The translations under genes and the position numbers were made by a program. Shown in pieces: positions 45,202 to 58,957 of a stretch of DNA of 64,000 nucleotides. Position 1 is the first letter of the stretch; every line of letters begins with the position of its first letter. Under the pieces are notes generated by a model. It was not told where the DNA came from and ran no database searches. It was given only the letters and a program-made list of their open reading frames with translations. Source of the DNA: Mangrovibacter yixingensis (lineage in GTDB: Bacteria; Pseudomonadota; Gammaproteobacteria; Enterobacterales; Enterobacteriaceae). The stretch spans positions 1-64,000 of the forward strand of contig NZ_JAIVKM010000007.1 in the NCBI RefSeq assembly GCF_020523985.1, read 5' to 3'.

Positions 45202-46551
45202 GCTCGAAAAAATCCGCCCCAGCAGGTCATCGGAGGTGAATTCGCCAGTAATTTCGCTCAATGCCTGTTGTGCCAGGCGCAGCTCTTCTGCCAGTAACTC
45301 ACCCGCCCAGGCACCAAGTAACTGTTCTTTACCTTGCTCCAGGTGTTGAGCCGCGGTTTCCAGAGCCTGCAAATGGCGGCGGCGTGCAAGGAAACCACCG
45401 CTTTCAGTGCTGGTATCGAAACCCATTGTGAGTTTCAGGTGGTCGCGCAGCACATCCACACCTTCACCATTGCGGGCAGAAAGCCGGATAAGTGAGTGGC
45501 CATTCACTTCTGTGAGGCCTGCTGTTTCACCGGTGATATCAGCTTTATTACGCACAACAGTAATGGGCAAATGTGCTGGCAAACGGGCAATAAAATCGGG
45601 CCAGATTTGTGCCGGGTCTGTGGCATCTGTGGTGGTGCTGTCGACCATAAACAGCACACGGTCCGCCTGCTCGATTTCCTGCCATGCACGCTCAATACCA
45701 ATACGCTCTACTTCGTCACTGGCTTCGCGCAGCCCGGCGGTATCAATAATATGCAACGGCATGCCATCAATATGGATATGTTCACGCAGTACATCGCGGG
45801 TGGTACCGGCAATATCTGTAACGATAGCGGCTTCACGCCCTGCCAGCGCATTTAACAAGCTGGATTTCCCGGCATTGGGGCGCCCGGCAATCACCACTTT
45901 CATGCCTTCACGCAACAGGCTACCCTGGCGCGCTTCACGGCGTACCTGCTCCAGGTCGCTCATTACACCTGCTAATTCCGCTTCAATTTTCCCGTCAGAC
46001 AGAAAATCAATTTCTTCATCCGGAAAATCAATGGCGGCTTCAACATAAATACGCAAATGCGTCAGGGCTTCCACCAGTTGGTTTACCCGGCTGGAAAACA
46101 CCCCTTGCAGCGAGCCGACTGCAGAACGGGCGGCTTGCTCGGAACTGGCATCAATCAAATCTGCAATGGCTTCCGCCTGGGCAAGATCCAGTTTGTCGTT
46201 CAAAAATGCCCGTTCAGAAAACTCACCAGGCCTGGCAATGCGTACACCGGGAATGGACAGAATGCGTTTCAACAGTAAATCGAGGATAACCGGGCCGCCG
46301 TGGCCTTGCAGTTCCAGAACATCTTCGCCAGTAAACGAATTTGGGCCAGGAAACCACAGAGCAATCCCTTGATCCAGCGGAGAATTATCCACATCGCGGA
46401 AAGGTAGATAATCGGCATAACGGGGCTTAGGCAGTTTACCCAGCACGATTTTGGCGACGTCCTGGGCTTGTTTACCGGAAACCCGCAAAATACCCACACC
46501 GCCCCGGCCAGGGGGCGTTGCCTGTGCAACAATGGTATCGTTATGGCTCAT
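45184..46551 (-). CDS. mnmE: MnmE (TrmE), tRNA modification GTPase
   Basis: 455 residues (E. coli 454). An N-terminal tetrahydrofolate-binding domain, a helical domain interrupted by a G domain ([33 protein letters not shown]), and the C-terminal CIGK with the catalytic-type cysteine. With MnmG it modifies wobble uridines. The extreme C terminus is also a known integration site for genomic islands. Confidence 0.97.
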   Translation of the reverse strand: MSHNDTIVAQATPPGRGGVGILRVSGKQAQDVAKIVLGKLPKPRYADYLPFRDVDNSPLDQGIALWFPGPNSFTGEDVLELQGHGGPVILDLLLKRILSIPGVRIARPGEFSERAFLNDKLDLAQAEAIADLIDASSEQAARSAVGSLQGVFSSRVNQLVEALTHLRIYVEAAIDFPDEEIDFLSDGKIEAELAGVMSDLEQVRREARQGSLLREGMKVVIAGRPNAGKSSLLNALAGREAAIVTDIAGTTRDVLREHIHIDGMPLHIIDTAGLREASDEVERIGIERAWQEIEQADRVLFMVDSTTTDATDPAQIWPDFIARLPAHLPITVVRNKADITGETAGLTEVNGHSLIRLSARNGEGVDVLRDHLKLTMGFDTSTESGGFLARRRHLQALETAAQHLEQGKEQLLGAWAGELLAEELRLAQQALSEITGEFTSDDLLGRIFSSFCIGK

Positions 46552-46628
46552 AAGTCTTTCTCTGTGATGTTTCGTTTATTCCCCACCAGACTGTTGGTTC
46601 ACAGTGGCGGCACGGCATAAAAATAAAG

Positions 46629-46650
46629 AAGGCGGTCATCTGACCGCCTT
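46629..46650 (-). terminator. Terminator between yidC and mnmE
   Basis: AAGGCGGTCA (46629-46638) and TGACCGCCTT (46641-46650) pair perfectly. On the minus strand a T-rich run (CTTTATTTTTATG) follows. It ends or attenuates rpmH-rnpA-yidD-yidC before mnmE. Confidence 0.82.
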
Positions 46651-46681
46651 CTGTGGTGCTGTTATCCTGCGCTAAATTTTA

Positions 46682-48322
46682 TCAGGATTTTTTCTTTTCG
46701 CGGCTATGCAAACCACGTTTTTCCAGCCCACGGTAAATCAGTTGCTGCTGGATGATGGTAACCAGGTTGCTGACGATATAGTACAGCACCAGACCAGACG
46801 GGAACCACAGGAAGAAGACTGTGAAGATGACCGGCATAAAGGTCATTATCTTCTGCTGCATCGGGTCGGTCACTGTGGTCGGTGACATCTTCTGAATGAA
46901 GAACATCGTCACACCCATCAGGATAGGCAGAATGTAGTACGGGTCCTGTGCTGACAAGTCGTGGATCCACAGAGCAAATGGCGCATGGCGCAGCTCAACG
47001 GAACCCATCAACATGTAGTACAGCGCCAGGAAGATAGGCATCTGAATAACAAGCGGGAAGCAACCACCAAGCGGGTTAACTTTCTCTGCCTTGTACATCG
47101 CCATCATTTCCTGGCTGATACGCTGTTTATCGTCACCCAGGCGCTCACGCATTGCCTGAATTTTCGGTTGCAGCATACGCATTTTCGCCATGGAGGTGTA
47201 CTGCGCTTTGGTCAGCGGGTACATGATGCCACGAACGATAAAGGTAATAACGATGATGGAGAAGCCCCAGTTACCCAAGAAGCTGTGGATAAATTTCAGC
47301 AGTTTGAACAACGGCTGAGAGATAAACCATAACCAGCCATAATCCACGGTTAAATCCAGGTGAGGCGCAACTGCAGCCATTTTATCCTGAATTTCCGGGC
47401 CAACCCACAGGGTGCTACCCAGTGTGCCAGTCTGGCCTGGCTGAACAACAACCGGTGCGGATTTATAGTTAATTGCCGCAACACCATTGCCGAGATCTGC
47501 CGTCGAGAAGGTGTTTACACCTTTGGTATCTGGCACCCATGCAGTAGCAAAATATTGCTGCAACATAGCAACCCAGCCGCCTTGAGATGTGGTGTTCAGG
47601 TTCTCGTTATCTGCGATTTTATCGAATTTATATTTTTCGTATTTCGCATCAGACGTGGAGTAAGCCGCGCCGCGGAACGTGTGCAGAGCAAAGTTGTTGC
47701 TGCCAGTATCGCGGTGTTTTGGCAAGTTGATAGATTGTTTCAACTGACCAAATGCAGAGAGTTCCAGTGGTTTCTCCGAGGCGTTTTTCACGCTGTAATC
47801 CACTTTCACCGCAAATGAACCCCGTTTCAGAACGAAGGTTTTGGTGAAAACGTTACCTGCGGCATCGGTCCAGGTCATCGGAATAGACAATTCATCCTGG
47901 CCATCAGCCAGAACAAAGCTGTCACTATCCACACTGTACAGAGGACGTTCACCGTTAGACGGGTTATCCGGGCCATCGCGGCCGGTTAAGCCACTTTGTG
48001 CCTGGTAAACGAAATCAGGTGTAGTTTCCAGTAACTGGAAGGGTTCGTTAGAGCCCAGCTCTTTGGGATAAGTTAACAGCAGCGCCTGCTCAACATCACC
48101 ACCACGCGTGTTGATGGTCAGAGAGAGGACATCCGTTTTAACTGTAATGAGTTTTCCCTGGCCACTGGCCGGTACGCCCTGGTCGGCGGCGCTACCCGCT
48201 GCGGTAGTCGTAGTCTGCGTGGTCTGTTGGGTCTGCGGAGCTTTATCTTGCTCCCAGGCCTGCCAGATCATGAAAGACACGAACAACAAAGCGATGATAA
48301 GAAGATTGCGTTGCGAATCCAT
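46682..48322 (-). CDS. yidC: YidC, membrane protein insertase
   Basis: 546 residues (E. coli 548). An uncleaved first helix (4-20) precedes a large periplasmic beta-sandwich (about 60-340) and five membrane helices with the conserved [21 protein letters not shown] region, whose arginine lies in the hydrophilic groove. It inserts small membrane proteins including ATP synthase subunit c, encoded at 19547. The linker near residues 30-50 is rich in Thr, Gln and Ala. Confidence 0.97.
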   Translation of the reverse strand: MDSQRNLLIIALLFVSFMIWQAWEQDKAPQTQQTTQTTTTAAGSAADQGVPASGQGKLITVKTDVLSLTINTRGGDVEQALLLTYPKELGSNEPFQLLETTPDFVYQAQSGLTGRDGPDNPSNGERPLYSVDSDSFVLADGQDELSIPMTWTDAAGNVFTKTFVLKRGSFAVKVDYSVKNASEKPLELSAFGQLKQSINLPKHRDTGSNNFALHTFRGAAYSTSDAKYEKYKFDKIADNENLNTTSQGGWVAMLQQYFATAWVPDTKGVNTFSTADLGNGVAAINYKSAPVVVQPGQTGTLGSTLWVGPEIQDKMAAVAPHLDLTVDYGWLWFISQPLFKLLKFIHSFLGNWGFSIIVITFIVRGIMYPLTKAQYTSMAKMRMLQPKIQAMRERLGDDKQRISQEMMAMYKAEKVNPLGGCFPLVIQMPIFLALYYMLMGSVELRHAPFALWIHDLSAQDPYYILPILMGVTMFFIQKMSPTTVTDPMQQKIMTFMPVIFTVFFLWFPSGLVLYYIVSNLVTIIQQQLIYRGLEKRGLHSREKKKS

Positions 48323-48324
48323 CG

Positions 48325-48582
48325 TTAGTGTTCTCTGGTATCAAAAGGTCCTGGCGGGACGGGGTCGTCACCACCCGGGTGTAAAGGGTGGCATTTTAAT
48401 ACGCGTTTTATTGTCAACCAACTGCCTTTTACTAAACCAAACCTGCGCAATGCCTCAATTCCGTATTGCGAACAGGTTGGCGTGAAACGACAATGCGGCC
48501 CGAGAAGCGGACTAATCAGGCGCTGATAGACCTTTATCAGGCCTATCAGGAGCCGGGAGCCTGGCGACAATGACGGCGCCAT
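48325..48582 (-). CDS. yidD: YidD, membrane protein insertion efficiency factor
   Basis: 85 residues, the E. coli length. An N-terminal amphipathic helix precedes the conserved cysteine cluster [16 protein letters not shown] and [15 protein letters not shown]. It assists YidC-dependent insertion. It overlaps the rnpA 3' end by 37 bases and ends 2 bases before yidC. Confidence 0.95.
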   Translation of the reverse strand: MAPSLSPGSRLLIGLIKVYQRLISPLLGPHCRFTPTCSQYGIEALRRFGLVKGSWLTIKRVLKCHPLHPGGDDPVPPGPFDTREH

Positions 48583-48905
48583 AACTTTTCCAGTATTTCC
48601 ATTAGCGTACGGTTATCGAGGTCGGCAATCCCGCGTTTCGCTACCACCACAAAATCCATGGAAGGCAGTTCATGCTGACGTAAACGGAAACTTTCACGCG
48701 TCAATCGTTTGATACGGTTACGCTCATGAGCGCGCCGAACATTCTTTTTGGCGACTGTAAGACCGATACGGGGATGCCCCAGCGAATTCAGGCGGCCGAG
48801 GATGGTGATTTGCGGCGTGCCAGCCCGTTGTGGCTGCTGGAAGACGAAAGTGAAATGATTGGGAGTTAACAAACGTAACTCCCTGGGAAAAGCGAGCTTA
48901 ACCAC
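48546..48905 (-). CDS. rnpA: RnpA, protein component of RNase P
   Basis: 119 residues, the E. coli length. The RNA-binding signature [15 protein letters not shown] is present. It binds the RNase P RNA and aids 5' maturation of tRNAs. It starts with GTG, 14 bases after rpmH, and overlaps yidD at its 3' end in another frame. Confidence 0.96.
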   Translation of the reverse strand: MVKLAFPRELRLLTPNHFTFVFQQPQRAGTPQITILGRLNSLGHPRIGLTVAKKNVRRAHERNRIKRLTRESFRLRQHELPSMDFVVVAKRGIADLDNRTLMEILEKLWRRHCRQAPGS

Positions 48906-48919
48906 TCAGGGGTTAGCTA

Positions 48920-49667
<748 letters not shown>

Positions 49668-51050
49668 GTGTCACTTTCGCTTTGGCAGCAGTGTCTTGCC
49701 CGATTGCAGGATGAGTTACCCGCCACAGAATTCAGCATGTGGATACGTCCACTACAGGCGGAACTGAGCGATAACACGCTGGCCCTTTATGCGCCAAACC
49801 GTTTTGTGCTCGACTGGGTGCGGGATAAGTACCTGAATAATATCAACGGATTGTTAAACGATTTCTGTGGTGCGGATGCGCCGCAGCTGCGCTTTGAAGT
49901 TGGGGCCCGTCCTGTTGTTCAGCCTGTTGTCGCTTCTGCGGCAGCAGCGCCTGCCGTTGCGCCACGCCCGGCGGCGGCACCCGTGCGCCCCAGTTGGGAT
50001 AACGTCCCTGCGCCTGCTGAGCCTTCTTACCGTTCTAACGTTAACCTGAAACATACGTTTGATAACTTTGTTGAAGGTAAGTCTAACCAGTTAGCTCGTG
50101 CGGCGGCCCGCCAGGTGGCGGATAATCCTGGTGGTGCATACAACCCGCTTTTCCTTTATGGCGGTACAGGTTTAGGGAAAACCCACCTGTTACATGCTGT
50201 TGGCAATGGTATTGTGGCGCGTAAGCCCAATGCGAAAGTGGTGTATATGCACTCAGAGCGTTTTGTCCAGGATATGGTTAAGGCACTGCAGAATAACGCG
50301 ATTGAAGAGTTCAAACGCTATTACCGTTCTGTTGATGCCCTGCTTATCGATGATATCCAGTTCTTTGCCAATAAAGAGCGTTCTCAGGAAGAGTTCTTTC
50401 ATACATTTAACGCACTGTTGGAAGGCAACCAGCAAATAATCCTGACCTCAGATCGTTACCCGAAAGAGATCAATGGCGTTGAAGATCGTCTGAAATCCCG
50501 CTTCGGTTGGGGGTTGACGGTTGCTATTGAGCCACCAGAGCTGGAAACCCGCGTTGCTATTCTGATGAAAAAGGCGGATGAAAACGATATTCGCCTGCCT
50601 GGTGAGGTAGCTTTTTTTATTGCTAAACGCCTGCGCTCGAATGTACGTGAGTTGGAAGGGGCACTGAACCGTGTTATTGCCAATGCCAATTTTACTGGTC
50701 GGGCAATTACTATCGATTTTGTTCGTGAAGCACTGCGCGATTTACTGGCCTTGCAGGAAAAACTGGTCACTATCGACAATATTCAAAAGACAGTGGCAGA
50801 GTACTACAAGATCAAAGTGGCCGATTTGCTGTCCAAACGGCGTTCGCGCTCAGTGGCGCGTCCCCGGCAAATGGCAATGGCGTTGGCAAAAGAATTAACC
50901 AACCACAGCTTGCCGGAAATCGGTGATGCCTTCGGTGGTCGTGACCATACAACAGTGCTTCATGCCTGCCGTAAAATCGAGCAGTTACGTGAAGAAAGTC
51001 ATGACATCAAAGAAGACTTTTCCAATTTAATCAGAACACTATCTTCGTGA
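49668..51050 (+). CDS. dnaA: DnaA, replication initiator
   Basis: 460 residues (E. coli 467). Domain I (1-85) is E. coli-like. Domain II (about 86-125) is an Ala/Pro-rich linker differing from E. coli and slightly shorter. The AAA+ domain has Walker [10 protein letters not shown] and Walker [10 protein letters not shown]; domain IV has the DnaA-box motif [14 protein letters not shown]. Start is GTG 49668 after GAGTGGAG, as in E. coli. It is followed after 4 bases by dnaN. Confidence 0.97.
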   Translation: MSLSLWQQCLARLQDELPATEFSMWIRPLQAELSDNTLALYAPNRFVLDWVRDKYLNNINGLLNDFCGADAPQLRFEVGARPVVQPVVASAAAAPAVAPRPAAAPVRPSWDNVPAPAEPSYRSNVNLKHTFDNFVEGKSNQLARAAARQVADNPGGAYNPLFLYGGTGLGKTHLLHAVGNGIVARKPNAKVVYMHSERFVQDMVKALQNNAIEEFKRYYRSVDALLIDDIQFFANKERSQEEFFHTFNALLEGNQQIILTSDRYPKEINGVEDRLKSRFGWGLTVAIEPPELETRVAILMKKADENDIRLPGEVAFFIAKRLRSNVRELEGALNRVIANANFTGRAITIDFVREALRDLLALQEKLVTIDNIQKTVAEYYKIKVADLLSKRRSRSVARPRQMAMALAKELTNHSLPEIGDAFGGRDHTTVLHACRKIEQLREESHDIKEDFSNLIRTLSS

Positions 51051-51054
51051 CACT

Positions 51055-52155
51055 ATGAAATTTACCGTTGAACGTGAACATTTATTAAAACCGCTCCAAC
51101 AAGTGAGCGGTCCTTTAGGTGGTCGCCCGACGTTACCTATCCTGGGTAACTTGCTGTTGCAGGTTACGGAAGGGGCGCTGTCGCTGACTGGTACTGACCT
51201 TGAAATGGAAATGGTGGCGCGTGTTAGCCTGGTTCAGCCTCATGAGCCGGGGGCAACGACTGTGCCTGCCCGTAAGTTCTTTGATATTTGCCGTGGTCTG
51301 CCGGAAGGTGCGGAAATCGCTGTGACGTTGGAAGGCGACCGTATGCTGGTGCGTTCCGGGCGTAGCCGTTTTTCACTGTCTACACTGCCCGCGGCCGATT
51401 TTCCGAACCTGGACGACTGGCAAAGTGAAGTGGAATTCACCTTGCCTCAGGCCACAATGAAACGCCTGATTGAGGCTACGCAATTTTCTATGGCTCACCA
51501 GGATGTGCGCTACTACCTGAACGGTATGTTGTTTGAAACCGAAGGCGAAGAGTTGCGTACTGTGGCAACGGATGGTCACCGTCTTGCGGTATGTGCCATG
51601 CCCGTTGGGCAAACACTGCCTGCTCACTCAGTGATTGTGCCGCGTAAAGGCGTTATTGAGTTAATGCGTATGCTGGATGGCGGTGATACACCGTTACAGG
51701 TACAAATTGGCAGCAACAATATTCGTGCCCATGTCGGCGATTTCATCTTCACCTCTAAACTGGTGGATGGGCGCTTCCCTGATTACCGCCGCGTATTGCC
51801 GAAGAACCCGGATAAAACTCTGGAAGCGGGCTGTGATTTGCTAAAACAGGCGTTTGCGCGCGCGGCCATTCTTTCTAATGAAAAATTCCGTGGTGTTCGC
51901 CTGTATGTGAGTGAGAACCAACTTAAAATTACGGCCAATAACCCGGAACAGGAAGAAGCGGAAGAGATTCTGGATGTGACCTATGCTGGCACAGAAATGG
52001 AAATCGGCTTCAACGTGAGTTACGTGCTGGATGTGCTTAACGTACTGAAGTGCGAAAATGTACGCATCCTGCTTACTGATTCTGTTTCCAGTGTGCAGAT
52101 TGAAGACGCAGCCAGCCAGACCGCGGCCTACGTTGTTATGCCTATGCGCCTGTAG
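51055..52155 (+). CDS. dnaN: DnaN, DNA polymerase III sliding clamp
   Basis: 366 residues, the E. coli length. Three clamp subdomains; the protein-binding cleft residues near the C terminus (YVVMPMRL) are intact. It tethers polymerase III and recruits Hda and MutS. Confidence 0.97.
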   Translation: MKFTVEREHLLKPLQQVSGPLGGRPTLPILGNLLLQVTEGALSLTGTDLEMEMVARVSLVQPHEPGATTVPARKFFDICRGLPEGAEIAVTLEGDRMLVRSGRSRFSLSTLPAADFPNLDDWQSEVEFTLPQATMKRLIEATQFSMAHQDVRYYLNGMLFETEGEELRTVATDGHRLAVCAMPVGQTLPAHSVIVPRKGVIELMRMLDGGDTPLQVQIGSNNIRAHVGDFIFTSKLVDGRFPDYRRVLPKNPDKTLEAGCDLLKQAFARAAILSNEKFRGVRLYVSENQLKITANNPEQEEAEEILDVTYAGTEMEIGFNVSYVLDVLNVLKCENVRILLTDSVSSVQIEDAASQTAAYVVMPMRL

Positions 52156-52481
52156 AAAGCGGCGTGGGTTGTGGCAGAATAGAGCAATCAGTCCGAAGGC
52201 AAAGAGCTACATTGTGATAACCGCCTTCTTTCATTGCCGACAGATAAAAATCAATTAACTGATTTTTATAAATTTTTGTTAAAAACTCGAAACTTTATCA
52301 GCGGCAGGGTAATACGGTTCATCAGCCTGGGGTTATTTTATTTGTTATTCTGGCACGTTCAATACAGGCTTTTATTGGCGCTTCAGGCCAGTTGTTTATC
52401 TACCCCCGGTTCATGCTGGTTGCGGGCAGCCAGGCATTTACCGGGAAACGGCAACAAAAACACCCTGGTGATGCGTTAATC
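52156..52481 (+). other. Unusual dnaN-recF spacer
   Basis: 326 bases separate dnaN and recF, which are adjacent and translationally coupled in E. coli. A perfect AAAAATCA / TGATTTTT stem (52246-52253, 52260-52267) with AT-rich flank could act as a weak terminator. An 81-codon frame from TTG 52234 to TAA 52477-52479 ends 2 bases before the recF ATG, but has no ribosome site and resembles no family I know. It may be decayed inserted DNA or a leader frame. Confidence 0.55.
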
Positions 52482-53555
52482 ATGTCGCTGTCTCGTTTAC
52501 TTATCAAAGATTTCCGTAATATCGAAAGCGCGGATCTCCTGTTATCTCCCGGCTTTAATTTCCTGGTCGGTGCCAATGGCAGCGGCAAAACCAGTGTGCT
52601 GGAAGCGATATACACCCTGGGGCACGGGCGGGCATTTCGTAGCCTGCAAACCGGCCGGGTGATTCGCCATGATCAGCCCGACTTTGTGCTGCATGGCCGG
52701 TTACAGGGTGATTCACGGGAAATCGCAGTCGGGCTAACAAAAGACCGCCTCGGCGACAGCAAAGTCAGAATTGATGGCACTGATGGCCATAAAGTTGCTG
52801 AACTGGCGCACTTAATGCCCATGCAGTTGATTACCCCAGAAGGTTTTACGCTGCTTAATGGTGGGCCAAAGTTTCGTCGGGCATTTATCGACTGGGGCTG
52901 TTTCCACGATGAACCGGCGTTTTTCAATGCATGGAGCAACCTTAAACGTCTGCTCCGGCAGCGAAATGCCGCGTTGCGCCAGGTTACTCACTACAACCAG
53001 TTACTTCCCTGGGATAAGGAACTGGCTCCGCTTGCTGAACAAATCAGCCAGTGGCGAGCGCAGTACAGTGAAGCGATTGCCGAAGATATGGCACAAACCT
53101 GCGCCCAGTTTTTACCCGAGTTTCACCTGGCGTTTTCTTTCCAGCGCGGCTGGGAAAAAGAGACGCCTTACAGTGAGGTGCTGGCACGCAGTTTTGAGCG
53201 CGACCGTGCGCTGACCTACACCTCTCATGGCCCTCACAAGGCTGATTTCCGCATTCGTGCTGATGGCGCACCTGTGGAAGATACCTTGTCGAGGGGGCAG
53301 TTAAAGTTGTTGATGTGTGCCCTGCGGCTTGCGCAAGGTGAATTTCTCACCCGGCGTAGCGGGCGGCACTGCCTCTACTTAATAGATGATTTTGCTTCTG
53401 AGCTCGATGACCGTCGGCGGGGTTTACTTGCCAGCCGTTTGAAAGCCACACAGTCACAAGTTTTTGTGAGTGCCATTAGCGCAGAACATGTGATGGACAT
53501 GGCGGATAAAAATTCCAGGATGTTCGCTGTGGATCAGGGTAAAATAACGGATTAA
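52482..53555 (+). CDS. recF: RecF, recombination mediator ATPase
   Basis: 357 residues (E. coli 357). SMC-like ATPase: Walker [14 protein letters not shown] (33-45), signature [17 protein letters not shown] and Walker [12 protein letters not shown]. It loads RecA at gaps with RecO and RecR. Start ATG 52482 gives the conserved [13 protein letters not shown]; its ribosome site is weak (GGTG). Confidence 0.96.
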   Translation: MSLSRLLIKDFRNIESADLLLSPGFNFLVGANGSGKTSVLEAIYTLGHGRAFRSLQTGRVIRHDQPDFVLHGRLQGDSREIAVGLTKDRLGDSKVRIDGTDGHKVAELAHLMPMQLITPEGFTLLNGGPKFRRAFIDWGCFHDEPAFFNAWSNLKRLLRQRNAALRQVTHYNQLLPWDKELAPLAEQISQWRAQYSEAIAEDMAQTCAQFLPEFHLAFSFQRGWEKETPYSEVLARSFERDRALTYTSHGPHKADFRIRADGAPVEDTLSRGQLKLLMCALRLAQGEFLTRRSGRHCLYLIDDFASELDDRRRGLLASRLKATQSQVFVSAISAEHVMDMADKNSRMFAVDQGKITD

Positions 53556-56000
<2,445 letters not shown>

Positions 56001-56016
56001 TGACCGGTTTGCCGGG

Positions 56017-56048
56017 AAAAAGCCAGTGTATAACGCACTGGCTTTTTT
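56017..56048 (+). terminator. gyrB terminator
   Basis: AAAAAGCCAGTG (56017-56028) pairs with CACTGGCTTTTTT (56036-56048) around seven bases. Confidence 0.92.
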
Positions 56049-56137
56049 ATTCTTCACGCAAGTGAGCTTATTCCGCGTTGTTTTTGTGACCAAAGTCGCG
56101 TTACGATGCCCCTCCTGACCCATTATGGATTTCTGTC

Positions 56138-56956
56138 ATGGCGATAAAACTGATTGCTATCGATATGGATGGCACCCTGCTTAACCCCGATAATGTGATT
56201 ACTCCAGGCGTCCACCGGGCTATTAGTGCGGCTCGGGCAAAAGGTGTCATGGTTGTGCTGGCAACCGGCCGCCCCTACATCGGCGTAAAACGTTACCTTG
56301 AAGAGCTGGATATGCAGTCTGTGGGTGATTACTGCATAACCTATAACGGTGCGTTGGTGCAAAAAGCCGCCAGTGGTGAATGTGTTGCGCAAACCACATT
56401 AGGTTACGATGATTACCTTTATCTTGAAGGGCTTTCCCGCGAATTGGGCGTTCACTTTCATGCGCTCGATCACCACATTCTGTATACCGCCAACCGGGAT
56501 ATCAGCCGTTATACCGTACATGAAGCTGCACTGACAGGGATGCCTTTGCACTTTTGCGAAGTCGACCGTATGGACCCGGCTATCCGCTTTCCAAAACTGA
56601 TGATGATTGACGAGCCAGCATTGCTGGATGAAGCGATTGCCCGGATCCCCCAGGAAGCAAAATCCCGCTATACCATTATGAAAAGCGCGCCGTTTTACCT
56701 CGAATTACTCGATAAACGGGTAAACAAAGGTGCGGGTTTACAGGCACTGGCCGAGCGTTTGCAGTTACAACCAGAAAATGTGATGGCAATTGGCGACCAG
56801 GAAAACGACATGGCTATGCTGGAGTACGCAGGTGTGGGCGTGGCGATGGGAAATGCCATTGAGCCAGTTAAAGCCATGGCGAATTTTATCAGTAAAACCA
56901 ATGCTGAAGATGGTGTCGCCTGGGCAATAGAACAATTTGTCCTGGCTGCTGGCTGA
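56138..56956 (+). CDS. yidA: YidA, HAD-family sugar phosphatase
   Basis: 272 residues (E. coli 270). HAD motif I is IDMDGTLLNPDN with the nucleophilic aspartate; motif II LATGRP; motif IV GDQENDMAML. A C2B cap domain lies between. E. coli YidA dephosphorylates several sugar phosphates. yidB, which precedes it in E. coli, is absent. Confidence 0.94.
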   Translation: MAIKLIAIDMDGTLLNPDNVITPGVHRAISAARAKGVMVVLATGRPYIGVKRYLEELDMQSVGDYCITYNGALVQKAASGECVAQTTLGYDDYLYLEGLSRELGVHFHALDHHILYTANRDISRYTVHEAALTGMPLHFCEVDRMDPAIRFPKLMMIDEPALLDEAIARIPQEAKSRYTIMKSAPFYLELLDKRVNKGAGLQALAERLQLQPENVMAIGDQENDMAMLEYAGVGVAMGNAIEPVKAMANFISKTNAEDGVAWAIEQFVLAAG

Positions 56957-57024
56957 GAAAACCAGGCAGCAAGCGCCCGAATCGATTACCCTGAGCCATT
57001 ATTGCTTCAGGCCAGGGTAATCCA

Positions 57025-58290
57025 GTGAAACAAGTCACCTTCTCCCCCCGTCACCACCAGCTGACCAATATCAATACATGGACACCGGACAGCCAATGGC
57101 TGGTGTTTGATGTTCGCCCATCAGGCGCATCGTTTACCAGCGAAACCGTAGAGCGCACCCATATTCACACTGGTGCTACCGAAGTCATCTGGCGCGCGCA
57201 GCAGGGTGCTCATGTAGGGGTTATTACTGTTAACCCGCAATTGCCCGAGCGCTATGTGTTTATTCATGGCCCGGAAAACCCGGATGAAAACTGGCAGTAT
57301 GATTTTCATCACCGTCGGGGTATCACTGTCTGTGATGATATGGCCGCTAACCTGGATGCTTTTTCCATTACAGCACCCTATTTCCCCGGCGCACTGCGTG
57401 GCGGCAGCCATGTGCATGTCTGGAGCCCGGATGGGCAATACCTGAGCTTCACTTATAACGACCATGTGCTGCATGAACGGGATCCTGCTCTGGATTTGCG
57501 CAATGTGGGTGTCGCGGCGCCTTTCGGCCCGGTAAATCCACCACTACACCATTCGCGTGAATATGCTGGTAGCCATTGGTGTACGCTGGTTTCCCGTACC
57601 ACGCCAGAGCCCCAACCGGGAAGTGATGACATTAACCGGGCTTATGAAGAAGGCTGGGTGGGTAGCAAGGGCTACCTGAAATCAAACGGTGAACGCCAGC
57701 GTTATGCACTCGCTTTTATTGGCGACACACGCTCAGCACAGGGCAAAACAATACCTGAATTGTTTATTGCCGACTTACCCGATAACGAAGCTGCCTGGAA
57801 AACTCAGGGCGACGCACCCCTGGCCGGTACACCCGGCACTATGCCTGCACCACCAGCAGGTATTAACCAAAAACGCCTGACTTACACCCATCACCGCACT
57901 TATCCAGGCTTAGTTAACCAGCCGCGTCATTGGGTGCGCGCCAGCCCGGATGGGGAAAATATCGCTTTTCTGATGCGTGATGATAGCGGAGTCGTTCAGG
58001 TATGGTTGGTTTCACCCAACGGGGGCGAATGCCGGCAGTTAACCCAGCTTGAGCATGATGTTCAGTCGGCGATTAACTGGCATCCAACAGGCAAATGGCT
58101 GGGCTTTATCTGCGAGCAGAAAGTGGTGATGTGCAGCTATCCGGAAGGGAAAATACGTGAACTTACCAGCCCACAAAAAGAGATCTCTGGTGATGCGGTT
58201 GTCTTCTCACCTGATGGGCAGTTTATTGCCTGGATGCAACCTGACGAACAAGGTTTCCGCCAGATATTTATCTGCCATACCGGTTGTTGA
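57025..58290 (+). CDS. yidR: YidR, TolB-like beta-propeller protein of unknown function
   Basis: 421 residues (E. coli YidR about 415; DUF3748 family). Repeated blade motifs are VWSPDGQYLSFTY, RASPDGENIAFLM, NWHPTGKWLGFI and VFSPDGQFIAWMQ. No signal peptide, so cytoplasmic. The fold recalls oligogalacturonate lyase beta-propellers, but I see no proof of that activity. Starts with GTG 57025 after CCAGGGTAA. Function not known. Confidence 0.85.
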   Translation: MKQVTFSPRHHQLTNINTWTPDSQWLVFDVRPSGASFTSETVERTHIHTGATEVIWRAQQGAHVGVITVNPQLPERYVFIHGPENPDENWQYDFHHRRGITVCDDMAANLDAFSITAPYFPGALRGGSHVHVWSPDGQYLSFTYNDHVLHERDPALDLRNVGVAAPFGPVNPPLHHSREYAGSHWCTLVSRTTPEPQPGSDDINRAYEEGWVGSKGYLKSNGERQRYALAFIGDTRSAQGKTIPELFIADLPDNEAAWKTQGDAPLAGTPGTMPAPPAGINQKRLTYTHHRTYPGLVNQPRHWVRASPDGENIAFLMRDDSGVVQVWLVSPNGGECRQLTQLEHDVQSAINWHPTGKWLGFICEQKVVMCSYPEGKIRELTSPQKEISGDAVVFSPDGQFIAWMQPDEQGFRQIFICHTGC

Positions 58291-58323
58291 ACCTGAGCCG
58301 GGTACCGCTACCCGGCAATAATA

Positions 58324-58647
58324 TCAGGGGGCCGCGGGGGGGATAACTGAATTAGTCGCGAGGTTTTTCTGCTCACTTTTTTCTACCCTTGCCCGGACAG
58401 AATCATTAGTGTGAAATGCATCCCAGGGCAGCAACAGTGTGTCTGCCACAGCCGTTAATGGCATATCCAGTGCCACAAAAGGCTTCAGCCCCCAACTGGT
58501 ATCATCGTCTTTCAGTAACGCATAACTCGCTCTGGTGCCTGGGTAATACCCTTCCTGGCCACCAGTGTGCGTCATCATACTGGAACAGCCGCATAAAGCG
58601 ACTAACCCACTCCCTAAAAAAACTTGCTGTAATTGGCGTATTTTCAT
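58324..58647 (-). CDS. yidQ: YidQ, small outer-membrane-type lipoprotein
   Basis: 107 residues from ATG 58647. A lipoprotein signal ends in VALCGC, with the acylated Cys followed by SSMMTH (DUF1375 family). The core TGGQEGYYPGTRAS and DTLLLPWDAF match E. coli YidQ. Convergent with yidR. An upstream in-frame start would place the lipobox too far inside. Confidence 0.9.
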   Translation of the reverse strand: MKIRQLQQVFLGSGLVALCGCSSMMTHTGGQEGYYPGTRASYALLKDDDTSWGLKPFVALDMPLTAVADTLLLPWDAFHTNDSVRARVEKSEQKNLATNSVIPPAAP

Positions 58648-58823
58648 AGTGTTATCGTCATTTTCGCCGAAGCTTCTATTGCGGAAAAAATAAACCGCAG
58701 TGGCCCAGTCCTTAACGCACCTGCTTCCATGCAAAAGACACATTCATTTGCGCCAGGTGCTACATGATTTTCGTTTAGTCTACGCGATGTGAAATAAAGT
58801 GCAAAAAAAGCGCAATTTGCACA

Positions 58824-58851
58824 CTTGAAAACAACGAGTCTGTCACCATCT
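58824..58851 (+). promoter_or_regulatory. Sigma-32 heat-shock promoter of ibpAB
   Basis: CTTGAAA (58824-58830), 13 bases, then CACCATCT (58844-58851), close to the RpoH consensus CTTGAAA-N13-15-CCCCATNT. Predicted start near 58858. Confidence 0.85.
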
Positions 58852-58857
58852 AATCAT

Positions 58858-58957
58858 CAGAGCCAAAAACGGATAGGCCAGATGGGTATCCGGGTTCTGC
58901 GGTCTGTCCAACAGGAAGGCCATAAAACATTCTCGCTGATTTCAGGAGCTACTAACG
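58858..58957 (+). promoter_or_regulatory. Likely ROSE-type RNA thermometer in the ibpA leader
   Basis: A leader of about 100 bases ends with CTCGCTGATTTCAGGAGCT, where a UCGCU segment lies opposite the AGGAG ribosome site, the ROSE arrangement that melts on heating. E. coli ibpA has such an element. Folding was judged by eye. Confidence 0.65.

Noticed and set aside
51055-52155. Phosphate, CRISPR or insertion-sequence features within the replication gene block
   Set aside because: No repeats, transposase fragments or spacer arrays were seen from rpmH to gyrB apart from the dnaN-recF spacer.
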